From Tilletiaria anomala UBC 951 (lineage: Eukaryota > Basidiomycota > Exobasidiomycetes > Georgefischeriales > Tilletiariaceae), in NCBI RefSeq assembly GCF_000711695.1, contig NW_013546965.1:1-64000 (forward strand): DNA of 64,000 bases. Direction: 5' to 3'. The notes beneath the pieces were generated by a model that saw only the letters and a list, made by a program, of their open reading frames with translations, ran no database searches and was not told the origin of the DNA. Shown here in pieces: positions 36,931 to 50,918 of this stretch. The first letter of the stretch is position 1; every line of letters begins with the position of its first letter. The position numbers and the translations under genes are program-made.

Positions 36931-37632
36931 TCATGACCGGGACGGTGGAGATACCTGATTATGAATGTTGCATCGCTTGAAGTGTCAGACAGCTGTGTGA
37001 AGGGCAATACCAGATGCCCAGTCTTGCATGTGCAAGAAGGGCGTGGATGCGACTCACCAAGATGACACCATCACCTCTTACGAAGAGCATCTCGCTACTG
37101 CGCTTGACAGCCTGAGGCAAAGAATGTGGTATAAGAGTATTAGCGATGATCCTTGGTTTCTTCGCTGCAGATGTAGGCTATTCTTGAACCCGGCCTGCAT
37201 TATTTGCACAGTCTGCAAACACGAGACTACGAGACGGAAGGGCTCACCTTGACGGTGTCTGATTCGTCGACGAGATAAACGGTCTCCTCCACATTGCCCA
37301 GGATGAGGTTCATGTGGCCATCGTACGCCTGTAGAGCCATTCAGAAGCATCAGAAGAAAAAGAGGGGAAACAAGGTCAGTCTGTCGCACAGACCTGAGTG
37401 TCGGACCTTAGGCGATAGGGCCGGCCATGATCGCAATGGCGCAGCAGATCTGTCCTTCGTGCGGGTTGATTTGTAGAGGATGCCAAGGAATGCCACTCAC
37501 ATGCAGCGTGCCTCGCACCTCTCGATCACCACGTAGCTTGACGTACACCCGTTCTGAGAGCGACAAGCGAATCAGGTCGAACGGTTCATTTACACCACTG
37601 GCAATTCCCACGTCCGCGCCCGTGTCAGCCAT
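36931..37632 (-). CDS. LSM3: U6 snRNA-associated Sm-like protein LSm3
   Basis: Four coding exons (37632-37501, 37328-37248, 37111-37058, 36954-36931) encode 96 residues. Sm1 motif: [20 protein letters not shown] then [20 protein letters not shown]. Sm2 motif: [16 protein letters not shown]. The last exon is only 24 nt (VSPPSRS and stop), found because the neighbouring frame ran past the expected end. LSm3 belongs to the Lsm2-8 ring that binds the U6 3' end and the Lsm1-7 ring for mRNA decay. Introns of 172, 136 and 103 nt are dense for so small a gene. It is divergent from the U1-C gene. Confidence 0.95.
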
Positions 37633-38121
37633 CTTGCTTTCCGATGCCTCACTGGCGTGCGCTCGAACAGGGAGCGACCAAGTTGTACTGCGGCTTCGCT
37701 CGGGATTAGTGAGCGTTTTGCAGTGTCGTCTAGATTGGATGGCAGAAGTACTTGAACTCAAAGCAGTCAGCAGTCAGATATTCAGAAGCTGCAGCCGTCA
37801 TCCGAAAGCGCGCGATTCCGGGTGTCGAAGACTGCTCCTTCATGGAAGTGTGGCTGGGCACAGCAGTGAGAGAACAGAGGATCAACGGGTGGAAGGCTCG
37901 ACGCGATGATCGCTATAATAGTAATACATACACTCGCGGAATGCCAGAATGACTTTTGACTTGAGATCAATCAAGACTTCTTCTCCAACCCCTCGTTCAC
38001 CGCACGCAGTTGCTCAAGGTACGACTTCGACGGCGTGCAACCGAGCACAAGAAAGCAGATACTCTGCGCGACGAGTGTCCAGCTGCAGGAGGGAAGCAAA
38101 GCTTGCACCTGAGGTTCCACG
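37633..38121. promoter_or_regulatory. Shared promoter region of LSM3 and U1-C
   Basis: 489 bp between two divergent ATG codons of genes for spliceosomal proteins. Short open frames on both strands carry no motif. A bidirectional promoter is inferred from the geometry. Confidence 0.55.
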
Positions 38122-39044
38122 ATGGGGAAACATTACTGCGGTACGTCTCCGCTTCCACCCGCTCCTTGACTGGATGCATCGCTCATCCTTGACTTCTGCA
38201 GACTATTGCGACGTCTTTCTCACGCATGATTCCACATCGGGTACGTCATTACCTGCGTTCAAAGTTGATATTGTGCAAGTTCAGAGGCACTGATCCCGCA
38301 CCTCCGCGTTACGCATAGTGAGAAAAGCGCACAACAGCGGAAGAAATCATTTGCAGAACGTCCGCGACTACTATGTCGGCGAGTACTATTCCCCTTGAAT
38401 ATGCGTCTTTTTCAGTCAGAGCTGACTCTATCGATGAAAATGTGTGGCGGTATGTTCTCTTAGGCATCGATAAGGCGCAGGCGCAAGCGATCATCAATTC
38501 AATCGTTGCGAACTATGATGCAAAAGGACTTGCACGGCCGCAAGCCTTTCAGCAAGGAACAGATGTGCAAGCGATGGGCTTAGGACATCCACCCCCCTTT
38601 GCAGGGCCGGGAGGGATGGGCCGAGGTCCCCCAGCCGGAGCATGGGGCTCGCGGCCACCGCCGCAAATAGGCTCTGGTGCTCCCATCCGACTAGGCGTCG
38701 ATGCCCCTCAACAGTTCTCTGGGCCACCACCAGGCATGGGCATGCCCATGGGCATGGGGGTGCCAAACGGCATGGCAGGCGGTCCGCGTGCGCCACCAAA
38801 TTTTGCCCAACCTCCCCCGAGCTTCGCTCAGCGTCCGCCAAATTTTGCTCAGCCACCACCTGGCTTCGTCCAGGGGTCCCCAACAGGCTTCGGTGGACAG
38901 CCTGGATCAGCACAGAATCCGCCGCCGCAAGGAGCCGTATATGGTCGACCACCACCAGCTTTGGGCGCACAGCCAAGTTTCTCCCAGGGGCCCCCGCCTG
39001 TAGATGCTGGAGGGCCGCCACGGCCGCTGGGGGGATACCGGTGA
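38122..39044 (+). CDS. YHC1: U1 snRNP protein C (U1-C)
   Basis: Exons 38122-38140 (19 nt), 38202-38240, 38320-38379 and 38464-39044 give 232 residues. The joined N-terminus MGKHYCDYCDVFLTHDS is the matrin-type C2H2 zinc finger. HNSGRNHLQNVRDYY completes the finger and helix, and DKAQAQAIINSIVANYD is the following helix. The remaining ~150 residues are Pro/Gly/Met-rich, as usual for U1-C. It stabilises pairing of U1 snRNA with the 5' splice site. The third intron (38380-38463, 84 nt) needs a GC donor (GTCG then GCGAGT) to keep the frame; GT alternatives nearby run into stops. Symbol follows yeast Yhc1. Confidence 0.94.
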
Positions 39045-39145
39045 TCGTCTGGCATCATTCAGATGCCCTATTCGGCTGGTTGGATTGGCGATTTATGTTG
39101 TATAGTAGTCGTGCAAAATTCTGGCTAAGCTACAGTTATGCGTCT

Positions 39146-41071
39146 CTACTCTTTGCGAAGCTTTGCCTTCTTTCGCTTTTTGTTCCCTGATGCAGCGGCA
39201 GCTGCGAGCTCTGCCTTGCGCTTGTTCCGCTCTCGTGTTTCCCCAAACTTCTCGTCTTGCATCTCCAATTTGGCCGTACGCTTGGCCGTCATGACCTTGT
39301 TGAGCTTCTCCAAGATCCGTTCTTCTCCCACCTTCTTCCGCCCTTGCGTGCCTGCTGTGTCTGTGTAACCCTTGAGCTCCTTAAGCTGGACGCCGATCTT
39401 TGCCTCGATGCTCTGGATCAACTCGACATCGCGTTCGGTCACAAAGCTGACCGCCCAGCCCGATTTTCCGTTACGCGCGGTACGGCCGACACGATGAACG
39501 TAGTCTTCCCAGTTGGCAGGAACATCGAAATTGACCACGCACTGCACCTCGGGAATGTCCAGCCCACGGCTGCCGACATCCGTTGAGACGAGGATGGGGA
39601 CGCGGTGTGCGCGGAAGGCGTGCAAGTTGGCAAAGCGTGTAGATTGAGGGAGTAAAGAATGCAGCGATACGTTGGGGATGGAGAGCTGCGTAAGTAGGCG
39701 CGAGAGCTGCTCTGCGACGAGGGACCGGTTGACAAATATGATGGTCGGCGTCGCTTTCAGTCGGCTCTGCACTTCGTCCTCATCATCACTGTCGTATCCT
39801 TCTTCCTGTCCTTGTGCTGCGTCGTCGTCAAACACATCTTCTGCTGCATTCTTATCGCCAGAGTCATCTGCAGTGGCGTCAGCCTCTGTTGCATCTGAAG
39901 GAGCCCGTATTCGCCTTCCAGCTGGCGAATGCTTGAGCAGATGAAAGAGGTGCACCTCGCGCATGTGACTCGGCACGAGGATGTACCGTTGGATCAGCAT
40001 TTCCGGTGTGGTTGTCGGCTGTTCGATCTTGCACACCAGCGGAGGACCTTTCTTGGGCCTCGCTTCGCCCGCTGGTAATCTACGTAGTGCACTCTCGGCA
40101 TCTTCTTGGCCCTTTTTGACCAAAGCATCGATTGCTTCGGTCAACGTAGCGGTGAACAGGAGGGTCTGCCTACGCTCAGCCGGTGGCAGCACATCATTGA
40201 AGAGATACTGCAGCTGCGGCGCAAAGCTCTTGGTGAGCAAGCGATCCGCTTCATCCAGAACGACGAATCTGCACCTGCTTAGCAACCCTCCGACCGCAGC
40301 CGCGTTGCTCTGCAATATGTCCACAAGGCGACCAGGCGTAGCGACGATGACGTGCGGTCTTGAGTCGGCCAGCTGCGATGCCTGTCGAAGCTGATCTACG
40401 CCACCAACGACAAGAGCGCAATTCAATCCCATAGACGCGCCGCCATGCTTCACACCTTGCGCCACGGCCAGGAACTGCTCATGCAACTGCACGGCGAGCT
40501 CGCGTGTCGGCGTCAAGACAAGGGCAAAGCCAGCGACGGGATCGACGTACAGACCTTGCAATATGGGGAGCGCGAAGCACAAAGTCTTGCCTGCTCCCGT
40601 CTGTGCTCCACCAATGACGTCCCGCGGAACCGCCGCTGATGACGAGGCAATGGCCGAGGAGGAGGCCAGGATCGGCGGGATGGTCAGCGCTTGGATTGGT
40701 GTGGGCGTATGAATGGACAGGTGCGAAAGGGAACGAATGAGAGCTTGGCTTACACCAAGCGATGCGAATGTATAGGAAGATAACGAGTCTTGATCAGAGT
40801 CATTATCCTTTCCTTTCCCTTTGACATCGAATTTGATGCTAGTCTCGCTGGAGGGCATGGTGTCGACTGGGGGCATACTTTGCGTCCCATCCTCGGGCGC
40901 AGGCTCCCTTCCTTTATTCCCGCAGTCAATGGAAATTGCTCCGACATCGCCACTCTGTGGTGCCTTTCCTTGCGCTTCATTTCTTCGGTTCCTTTTGGCT
41001 AGCTTCGCCACGCGTACCCGTGAAGGCCCCGGCTCAAAGTCTGCCGGCTCGGCCTGCAGGGTGTCCGCCAT
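39146..41071 (-). CDS. DBP8: DEAD-box RNA helicase DBP8 (DDX49)
   Basis: Intronless, 641 residues from the ATG at 41071 (the frame is open further upstream but without ATG). Motifs in order: Q motif FASLGVSQALI...PTPIQ, I AQTGAGKT, Ia PTRELA, Ib TPGR, II DEAD, III TAT, IV IIFVNR, V STDVGSRGLD, VI HRVGRTARNG. The C-terminus with VMTAKRTAKLEM and EKFGETRERNKRK, then a Lys-rich tail, is characteristic of Dbp8, a nucleolar helicase that works with Esf2 in 18S rRNA maturation. An acidic insertion of ~60 residues (DDEDEVQS) sits between the two RecA lobes. Divergent from NOP14, another 40S factor. Confidence 0.93.
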   Translation of the reverse strand: MADTLQAEPADFEPGPSRVRVAKLAKRNRRNEAQGKAPQSGDVGAISIDCGNKGREPAPEDGTQSMPPVDTMPSSETSIKFDVKGKGKDNDSDQDSLSSYTFASLGVSQALIRSLSHLSIHTPTPIQALTIPPILASSSAIASSSAAVPRDVIGGAQTGAGKTLCFALPILQGLYVDPVAGFALVLTPTRELAVQLHEQFLAVAQGVKHGGASMGLNCALVVGGVDQLRQASQLADSRPHVIVATPGRLVDILQSNAAAVGGLLSRCRFVVLDEADRLLTKSFAPQLQYLFNDVLPPAERRQTLLFTATLTEAIDALVKKGQEDAESALRRLPAGEARPKKGPPLVCKIEQPTTTPEMLIQRYILVPSHMREVHLFHLLKHSPAGRRIRAPSDATEADATADDSGDKNAAEDVFDDDAAQGQEEGYDSDDEDEVQSRLKATPTIIFVNRSLVAEQLSRLLTQLSIPNVSLHSLLPQSTRFANLHAFRAHRVPILVSTDVGSRGLDIPEVQCVVNFDVPANWEDYVHRVGRTARNGKSGWAVSFVTERDVELIQSIEAKIGVQLKELKGYTDTAGTQGRKKVGEERILEKLNKVMTAKRTAKLEMQDEKFGETRERNKRKAELAAAAASGNKKRKKAKLRKE

Positions 41072-41585
41072 GCTTGTAGAGGCGGCGCTGTGGTGATACG
41101 CGACCGAGCAGCCTGCTATAAGTCGATAAGCTACCAGGAGAGTGCTATCCAGAGGTTCTCCAGTACTTGACACGGTGGTCGAGAGGGGGGTTGCAGGTGT
41201 GTATCAGGCACAAGAAGACGCCTGTGCGAATGAGGTGCGGATGGATGATTGAGAAAGAGAGGCGAGACTAGAGGGGAGCATAAAAGTGTCATAACTGAGG
41301 AACCAACGTCGGAAACACGGAACTCGGGGCACACTTTTTTTTTTTGGCCAGCATCTGTGCACACTTGGCATAACTATCAACGCATCAACAATTTTGACAT
41401 GCTGCTGCTATTTAGATTGGGCTATTGGGTTTCTTCAAGACGTGGGCTCCTACATCGTCCGTTCCCCATCGCTACACCTTGCATGGACCTGTGGATGCTC
41501 AGAAAGTGCGTGACTAAACGAACTCCGAAATCCAACCCAGAGTGTTGATTGAGTGGACGGAGTCCCGAAAGGTCGCTTAAAAACG
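41072..41585. promoter_or_regulatory. Shared promoter region of DBP8 and NOP14
   Basis: 514 bp between divergent start codons of two 40S-biogenesis genes. It contains a T9-10 run at about 41336-41345, which as a homopolymer tract may exclude nucleosomes. No coding frame convinces. Confidence 0.55.
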
Positions 41586-44500
41586 ATGGAGAAGAAAGGC
41601 AGCGGCGGCTCCCAGCTGTCGCAACTCAAAGCGCGGGTTCACTCCGAAGGTCTACACGCATTCGCTTCAGCAGGCGGCAAAAAGGGAAAGGGAAAAGGCA
41701 AGCAGCGCGCTGCCAACGGAGCTGGTGATGGCGAAGGACAAAGAAGAGGGGCCAAGTTAGCTGCACTGTCGTCTTCATTCGCATCAGACTTCGACACCAA
41801 GCTCACCAAGCCAAAGCATGAGGTGCTGGGCAAACGCAGCGGCCCTTCTACCGTCAAAGGCGCCATCGGCCGACCAGCACAAGCCAAGTCTGGTGGCATA
41901 GCAGCTCGAGAGGCGACCTTGCTTCCAGAACTGCAAAACCGACACAAGAGCGGGACATTCGTTGATCGACGATTCGGAGAGAACGACCCAAGTTTGAGCT
42001 TGGAGCAGCGCATGCTCGAGCGCTTCACCCATGAACGACAGAGGGAACGAAAATCGCAGGACAGCGGGAGACCAGGAGGGAGAGGTAAAGAGAGCGTTTT
42101 CAACCTGAATGATGGAGAGGAAGAAGGTCTCACGCATTATGGCCAGAGCCTCAGCACTTTCGATGACGATGATGACATGCTCGGTCTACCGTCTGACGAA
42201 GAAGGCCGTGAGTGCAATTCAGGCTTGTTTCAGTTCTGCAGCCTTACTGAAATAGAATCGTATGCCAGCACCTCTGCAACTGCCCGAGGACGCGGAAACG
42301 GAAGACGCGGAAGGCAAAGAGGATCGCCCCCGCACAAAGGCAGAAATTATGGCCGAAGTCATGCTCAAGTCCAAGATGGCCAAGCACGAAAGACAGCAAG
42401 TCAAGGAGGCTGACGATGATGTGCGGCGCGAGCTGGACGATGAGCTCGATGATCTTCGCGGCTTGCTCATGGAAGTACCCAGCGCGCTGGCCAATGGGGT
42501 ACACGCCAGCGAGCCCATGGTCAAGAGTCGAAAGAGGCTCTTGGAGGAGGAGATGAAGGCTCGGGAGGAAGAGCGCGCCAAGGTGGGCGTGCCGCGGGAA
42601 GTTCCTGTAGAAGGACAGGACAGCAGGGCAGCGTCTATTGCAGCATTGACGACTGCTGCAGATACGCACAAAAAGCCAGTGTCTGCGCTCGCGCCGGCAC
42701 CAGCTTCGGGGCCCGGTTACGATTCTGTCCTGCGCGAGCTCGCTTTTGAGCGCCGTGCAAAGCCGAGTGACAGGCTCAAGACTGACGCTGAGCTGGCAGC
42801 CGAAGAGGCAACGCGCTTGCAGTCGTCAGAGCGTGCACGACAGAGGCGCATGCGCGGCGACGATGAGGATGACGACGATGCTGGAGATGCTGAAGGTGGT
42901 GGCAAAAGGAAGCGGGGCAACGGGAAGGAAAGGGCGAAAGCACGGCGAGTTCCAGGTGGAGACGACCTGGAAGATGACTTTGATCTTGGCGGCGTCACTG
43001 CTGGCGAAGCGTATGGGCTTGGCCAAGGGTTAAATGCATTGCGGGATGATGATAGCGACGAGGGTGATCAATACATGGACAGCGTATCCGATGTCGAAGT
43101 GGATTCGAACGAGCTACAAGCTGCAGCTTCTCAAGATGGCGATGAGGATGAGGATAATGAGGGTAACGACGAGGAAGACGAGCACAACTACAACGACTTG
43201 GCGGACTTGGACGGCCTCGCGGAGCCCGGGGAACAGCTCGATTCTGACGAAGAAAAAGTTGCCGGCGCTCATGCTGAGGCGCTTGTGGACAGCAGAATGC
43301 GGGGAAAGAAGAGCGCGAATGCAAAAAAGGCCTCGAACGATTCGTCGTCGAAGACATCCGGCTCGACGCTCCCTTTCACCTTCCCATGCCCGGCAACGCA
43401 CGACGAATTCCTGGACATTCTCGAGGACAACAAAATTGCAACCAAGGATGTGCCAACAGTGATCAAGCGCATCAGGACGCTGTACCACGCGAGCCTGGCG
43501 GAGGACAACAAGAACAAGCTGCAAGTGTTCCTGCGCGTGCTGGTCGATCATGCCATCTATTCCGCGGACCAAGCCCAGCGAGCCAGTGCCGCCGCTGCCG
43601 CGGGGGCCTTGAAGAAGAGCGGGAGTAGCGCTGCGGCACGAGAGGCGGCCGTGGCTGAGACAAGAGTCAACGTGGCGCTTCTCAACTCGCTGCTGACCCC
43701 CATCTTCGACATTTCCAAGACATACACTTCGAGTGCCGCGCACATATTTGTCGCGAAACTGCGACTAATGCAGCGAAACCTGACGCGCGGACTCGCGTCG
43801 CAGTCTGTCGCGTCCACGTCGCCATCTTCATCAACCTCGACCAAGAGCGTCGCGCGGACGTGGCCGGGCTTTGCGGAGCTCTCATTCTTCCGGCTCGCGG
43901 GCCTTGTGTGGCCAACAAGCGACCGGCAGCACGCTGTCGCGACGCCGATGATGATTCTCGTCGCTCAGTACCTCGCGCACTGCCGGATCCGTGCTGCAAG
44001 CGCGATCGCCGACATGGCGTGCGGCCTTTACCTGTGCACGCTCGTTGCGAGCTTCGAACGGGACAGCAAGCGGCTCGTGCCGGAGGCGCTCAACTTTCTG
44101 CACTACGTCTGCGCACTACTTGCGCCGCTGAACAGGCGCGCGAGGGCCAGCGTGCAGGCCAAGGCGGCCGAGGCGGGTATTCCGATGCTCGATTTCGATG
44201 CGGAGCACATGCGGAAGCTGCGTCTGCCTTTGCGGGGCAAAATGAGCGGACAACCGGTCAAGGGGGACTCATCAGGCGTCGACCTGAGCAGCAACAACAA
44301 CTGCACGGGTCCCGCTGATCTGCTAGGCCTGCTCATATTCAACGACGACATCTCAAGCGATGCGGGCGAAGCAGCGCGCGTGCAGCTCTTCTCAACGTGC
44401 CTTTCGTTGCTGCAGACGTTCTCGGAGATGTGGAACGGCAGCGAGAGCTACGTCGAGCTGTTCGAGCCAGCAGAGCAGCTTCTGGCCTTGACGCAGCCGT

Positions 44501-45068
44501 TCCTGTCCAGCGCGACGAAGGAGCCGCAACAAGCCGGTTTTGAGCGTGTCAGTGAACAAGCGTCGTCCCTGCAGGCATCGTTGGGCAAGCGCATCCAGTT
44601 CGCGCGGGGCTCGCGGCGTACGCTGAGGCTGCAGGCGCACCGTGCGCTCGCGATCGCCAGCTACGTGCCCAAGTTTGAGCAGAACGGCTTCGACCCGCGA
44701 CGGCGGCAATTCGACCCGGACGTGGAGCGGGCGCAGCACGCCAAGCTCACGGCGCTCGTCAAGAAGGAGCGCAAGGGCGCCGTGCGGGAGCTGCGCCGTG
44801 ACGCGCAGTTCGTCGCGCAGGTACGCGAGCGCGAGCGCCAAGAGGAGGAGAAGGGGTACAAGCGCAAGATGGACAAGATCATGTCCGAGTTACAGACGGA
44901 GAGGTGAGGAGTCGCTTTCTATTTATCTATCTACCTATCTTTCTTCGTTTGGAAATGGCGCGTGCTGCACACAGATACTGATTCGCTTATGTTGTCTTTG
45001 TTTTGCAAATCAGGTCGGAGGAGAAGAAGTTGGAGAAGGAAAAGGCGCGTATGAAGAAACGTCGTTGA
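41586..45068 (+). CDS. NOP14: Nucleolar protein NOP14
   Basis: Exons 41586-42207, 42269-44903 and 45014-45068 give 1103 residues. The N-terminus matches Nop14: SQLSQLKARVHSEGL, then FDTKLTKPKHEVLGKR, then REATLLPELQNRHKSG, FVDRRFGENDPSLSLEQRML and FNLNDGEEEGLTHYGQSL. Acidic and Lys-rich segments follow, then the helical C-terminal half (THDEFLDILEDN, IDVPTVIKRI-like, ALAIASYVPKFEQNGFDP) and a very basic end, KARMKKRR. Nop14 sits in the SSU processome with Noc4 and Emg1 and is needed for 18S rRNA. The acceptor of intron 1 (ATGCCAG) is fixed by phase; the nearer AATAG acceptor breaks the frame. The first in-frame ATG is at 41586. Confidence 0.93.
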
Positions 45069-45540
45069 GATGCATGCGCACGTACTGTACTTTTTTATCA
45101 GATGCGAATTCCAACAAGGAGACGATCATTTTTTCTCTCTCCGCATGCTACCAGGGCAAAGCCGGCATGGTGAATGCAGCGCCAGCAGCCCGCACAGGCC
45201 AATGATGTCGCCAAGGAAGCACGCTGCTGGAGACCGACACATGATGGGAAGAGGGACAGTTATCGGGTGCATGTACGAAGGCAGACGAGTATAACCTGCG
45301 TCCGCTCACGTCGATGCATTGACGAACGTTGCACCACAGCAGGAGCGGCTATGACGTGCATGTGCAGCCTAGAATCTGGATGCAGGCTCGTGATGGCTGC
45401 GCCGAACGCACGTCTTTTGAATCGTTGGATCAATCGTCAATCCTATTTGCAATGGTGGGCGACGCGGGGCAAACCCTCTGCGTGTACAAAGTATGCTCTT
45501 GTTGGCGAAGGCGGAGAGCACGCTGTGCTGCGTGCTCTTG

Positions 45541-45573
<33 letters not shown>

Positions 45574-46803
45574 ATAGTAGTGGTGGTATGCACGCTGGGC
45601 CAGATAGGCACGATGTCCTCCGAAGGGAGTCCCTTTATCTACTATGGATGTACCACGAATATTCTTATGCAGCGAGAGGCGTAATAACTTGGTTGCACGC
45701 CTGGTTGCTTGCGTCGAGAGTTACAGCAGTCCATTGGTCCGTGCACGCCCCTCGCACGTGAGCCCAGCGGAAGCACGAATACTGTCCAGCTAGTCCACTG
45801 CCGTGAGATGCCCGGCAAAGGGCCAGATCGTGGTCGCAGGCAGACAGCACTAGTAGTAGAAGTAGCAGTCAGTAGTCAACAAGTCTCATCTGCTCTGCTC
45901 TGCGCCACTTTCGAGTGCACTGGTCACTGGCACCGTGCGTGCCCACGCAACTTCTGTAACCTGTTCCGCCCCACCGCCCCAATGCCGTCGAGCTGTAACG
46001 TACGTACATTTGTGTTCGTTCATGCTGGCTCAAACGTTTGAAGTTCAGACTGGACACATCTAGCATCCATCCCAACATACCGAGCTCCCTTCGCGAGTTG
46101 CTGATGGTACCTACCCCTCCTTGAAAAGAAGCTCCAACAGCCCCCCGCGCCCGAAGAGAGCTCGTTTCAACCGATTCATCTTGGTCGCAATCTCGGTGAG
46201 TGATCTTCGCGCCCCCTTCTCCCCCACCGCTCTCTTCCACTCTTCCCTCGTGGGTCTCATCGAGCCAGCGAGAGCGCCGTAATGGATCGCACAGGCGCAG
46301 ATGCAGCAAAAGGGGGCAGGCGCTGGTATTATCAGCTAGAGCTCTCGGACTTGTTGGACATCAACCAGATGGCGTTACGTGCGCCATCAGTGAATGCATA
46401 CTTGATCACCACCCGCGACCATCTCAGCGTGCTGTACCGCTCGGCTCGTAGGCATCACCTGCGCCAGCGTCAGCACCTTTCCTTCGCTTCTAACTGCACG
46501 AAAAATGTTCGAGAGACATAAAACGCTGACTGTCGCTCCCGCGCGTTCCGCTTCTCTTCCATGGCCCATTTCACTCTTTCGCCTGACCACTTGCTTCGAA
46601 CGAATCCGTGTTCTGTTTCCCTGACGACCTTCCAGTGAGTGACTCTCGTCTCTTTTCAATCGCATCGACCTGTGCGCGCTAGCCGCTGCTCCAGGGAGTT
46701 CGAGAAGTCTCGGAACTGCTTTTGCTGACAACGAATCATCGCGTATGCCTTACGATGACGGCGACGATGTGAACAGGTAGTAGCGCACGCAAAAATTTCA
46801 AAA
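45069..46803. other. Long intergenic region upstream of UGP1
   Basis: 1.73 kb without a recognised gene. It contains a (TAG)n microsatellite and a frame of 195 codons (45174-45761) whose poly-Ser run is just that repeat. An 80-codon frame starting at 46281 (MDRTGADAAKGG) lies in the UGP1 upstream region and could be a small gene or upstream ORF, but has no recognisable motif. Confidence 0.45.
45541..45588. repeat. (TAG)n microsatellite
   Basis: About ten perfect GTA/TAG units followed by degenerate copies (GTGATAGTAGTGGTGG). Confidence 0.95.
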
Positions 46804-49294
<2,491 letters not shown>

Positions 49295-49647
49295 GATGCT
49301 GATTGTACGTCTGCAGGAGTCCTCGACAATAATAATCACACACGGTCCCTTTGCATCCATCCACTCACCCAAAAGCGTTTCTAACGGCTGAACCTCCAGC
49401 GACACCGGGCTCCGCTTCCGCGTATCGCAACAAAGCATTCTAACAAAGCATTCCATCAAGTCTCCCTGAGCACGTACACCGCACGCGTGCGCCCCTCTCG
49501 AAATGAAATGCATAATTTGCTTTCTTTTCTGATATTATGCCTGGACAGGCGTTCTGCTGACAGCTATTACCTCACGGCGTCCGCGAGCGACTGGCTTTGT
49601 ATTATGAACCAAGATCGCGCCGCGTTAAATACGACCATCTGCTGACA

Positions 49648-50208
49648 GTAGGCTGGCCTCCTCGCGCAGCATTTTCGACGAGGATGCAGTCGTAACCGAG
49701 CGCGTTGGTCTTCACAGGCGAGCCAATGACGCACTGGTCCGAGTTGACACCCACGAGCAGCAGCGTCTTGTCATCGCTCAGGTGCTGCGCCATGGCCGAG
49801 ATGCCAGTGCCGGCCGAAGGGCCCAAAGGCAGCTCTTGTGCACCCAGGACGTGCACCACTTTTCCTCGGGACCCTGCTGCGCTTTTCGTCAGACCGTGTC
49901 CAAGTTCTTGTTCAGCGCTGTGTTCCACTGGCCTCTCATAAGCCCCTTGCCTGCTTGGACTTTTGTGCCATCGTTGTCGTCAGCGACGACAGCACCTATG
50001 TCGATGCACATAGAGACCATCACGGCAAAGGGCGTGAGCTGTCTGCGGCTCGGTCAGCGCGCGGCTAAAGTTATGGCTTATCGACGCAGACATGCTCGTC
50101 ACCTCGTCGGTCAGCCCCCAGTTGAGGAAGACGGGGTTGATGCCGGCTCGGCGGCAGGCGGGTATCATCGTCTTCACAAGGCGTGGTGTGCGCGAGTCGT
50201 GGCTGCTC
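49648..50208 (-). pseudogene. Decayed isochorismatase-like hydrolase
   Basis: Fragments in order match the fungal cysteine hydrolase (isochorismatase/nicotinamidase) fold but lie in different frames without room or signals for introns between them. Near 50100-50200 is PACRRAGINPVFLNWGLTDE; near 49920-49960, GKGLMRGQWNTAL; near 49840-49870, WVHKS; near 49680-49770, LLLVGVNSDQCVIGSPVKTN with the nucleophile Cys (DQC) still present. At least two frame changes and the loss of the N-terminal catalytic Asp segment mark it as a pseudogene. A sequencing-error explanation would need several errors in 500 bp. Confidence 0.75.
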
Positions 50209-50918
50209 AAATGAGGCGAGCGCGAAGAGAGCCATGCCTACGCACGAGGCGGCAGGTCGAGGAGTAGAGCGCGGCGCGGCAGAATGCTTTCTGCGATGCA
50301 ACCACCGTCACTGATGGACTACACTGCGCGGACAACAGGCTTGAGTCGGCACGAGGTAACAGGATGAAACAGCTCCAGAAAACTCTTCTTGTTCACTTTC
50401 CATTTCCCTCGCCAAAGGCGATTTGGTCTCCGGGTCGGATCTCCGTCATCGTGGACCTGCCGTCACGGTGGCGAGCGCATGGTTTGGTCTAACAGGGTCC
50501 GAGCACAGCGACCGCCTTTAGGGGAAAGTGATGCAGATACTCAGTCAATCGCGCATTCAATGTGCTCTTTTTGTTGTGCAGCTTCTGGTATGAATCGCCT
50601 GATTTCAGAAAGGTGGGCCATGTGTCCATAATGTCTGATGGTGCGGGGGGATGTGAGACGGACATGCCTCAGATTCCGACGCGTGAAGACCTGACCATCC
50701 TCGAAAGTCGAACTGCTTTGCTTCAAGTCATCAACCTTTCCATTGCCACGGCCATGTTTGGTGTCAATTCGTGAGAATCTTTCTTACAGGCAGCCATCCC
50801 TCGCTATTCTGAGCCAGCAATACCTATAGCAAGTCGATTCGTATTTTGTCATGGATGACATCATGAGCCTGCTTCCTATAGCGATAAAGAGCAATGCCTG
50901 AATGAGGCCATAATCGAT
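50209..50918. other. Decayed intergenic stretch
   Basis: About 700 bp between two pseudogenes. One plus frame reads REDLTILESRTALLQVINLS near 50680-50740 and looks protein-like, but no intact gene or family is recognisable. It may be further debris of the adjacent pseudogene. Confidence 0.4.

Noticed and set aside
41072-41173. N-terminal extension of DBP8
   Set aside because: The frame is open but has no ATG upstream of 41071.
42208-42255. Shorter NOP14 intron ending at AATAG
   Set aside because: Its phase does not fit; the acceptor at 42268 keeps the frame.
45174-45761. Plus-strand frame of 195 codons with a poly-Ser run
   Set aside because: The Ser run is the translated TAG microsatellite; the rest has no motif and unusual composition.
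46281-46521. 80-codon frame upstream of UGP1 as a separate gene
   Set aside because: No motif, no homologue recognised; noted only as a possible upstream ORF.
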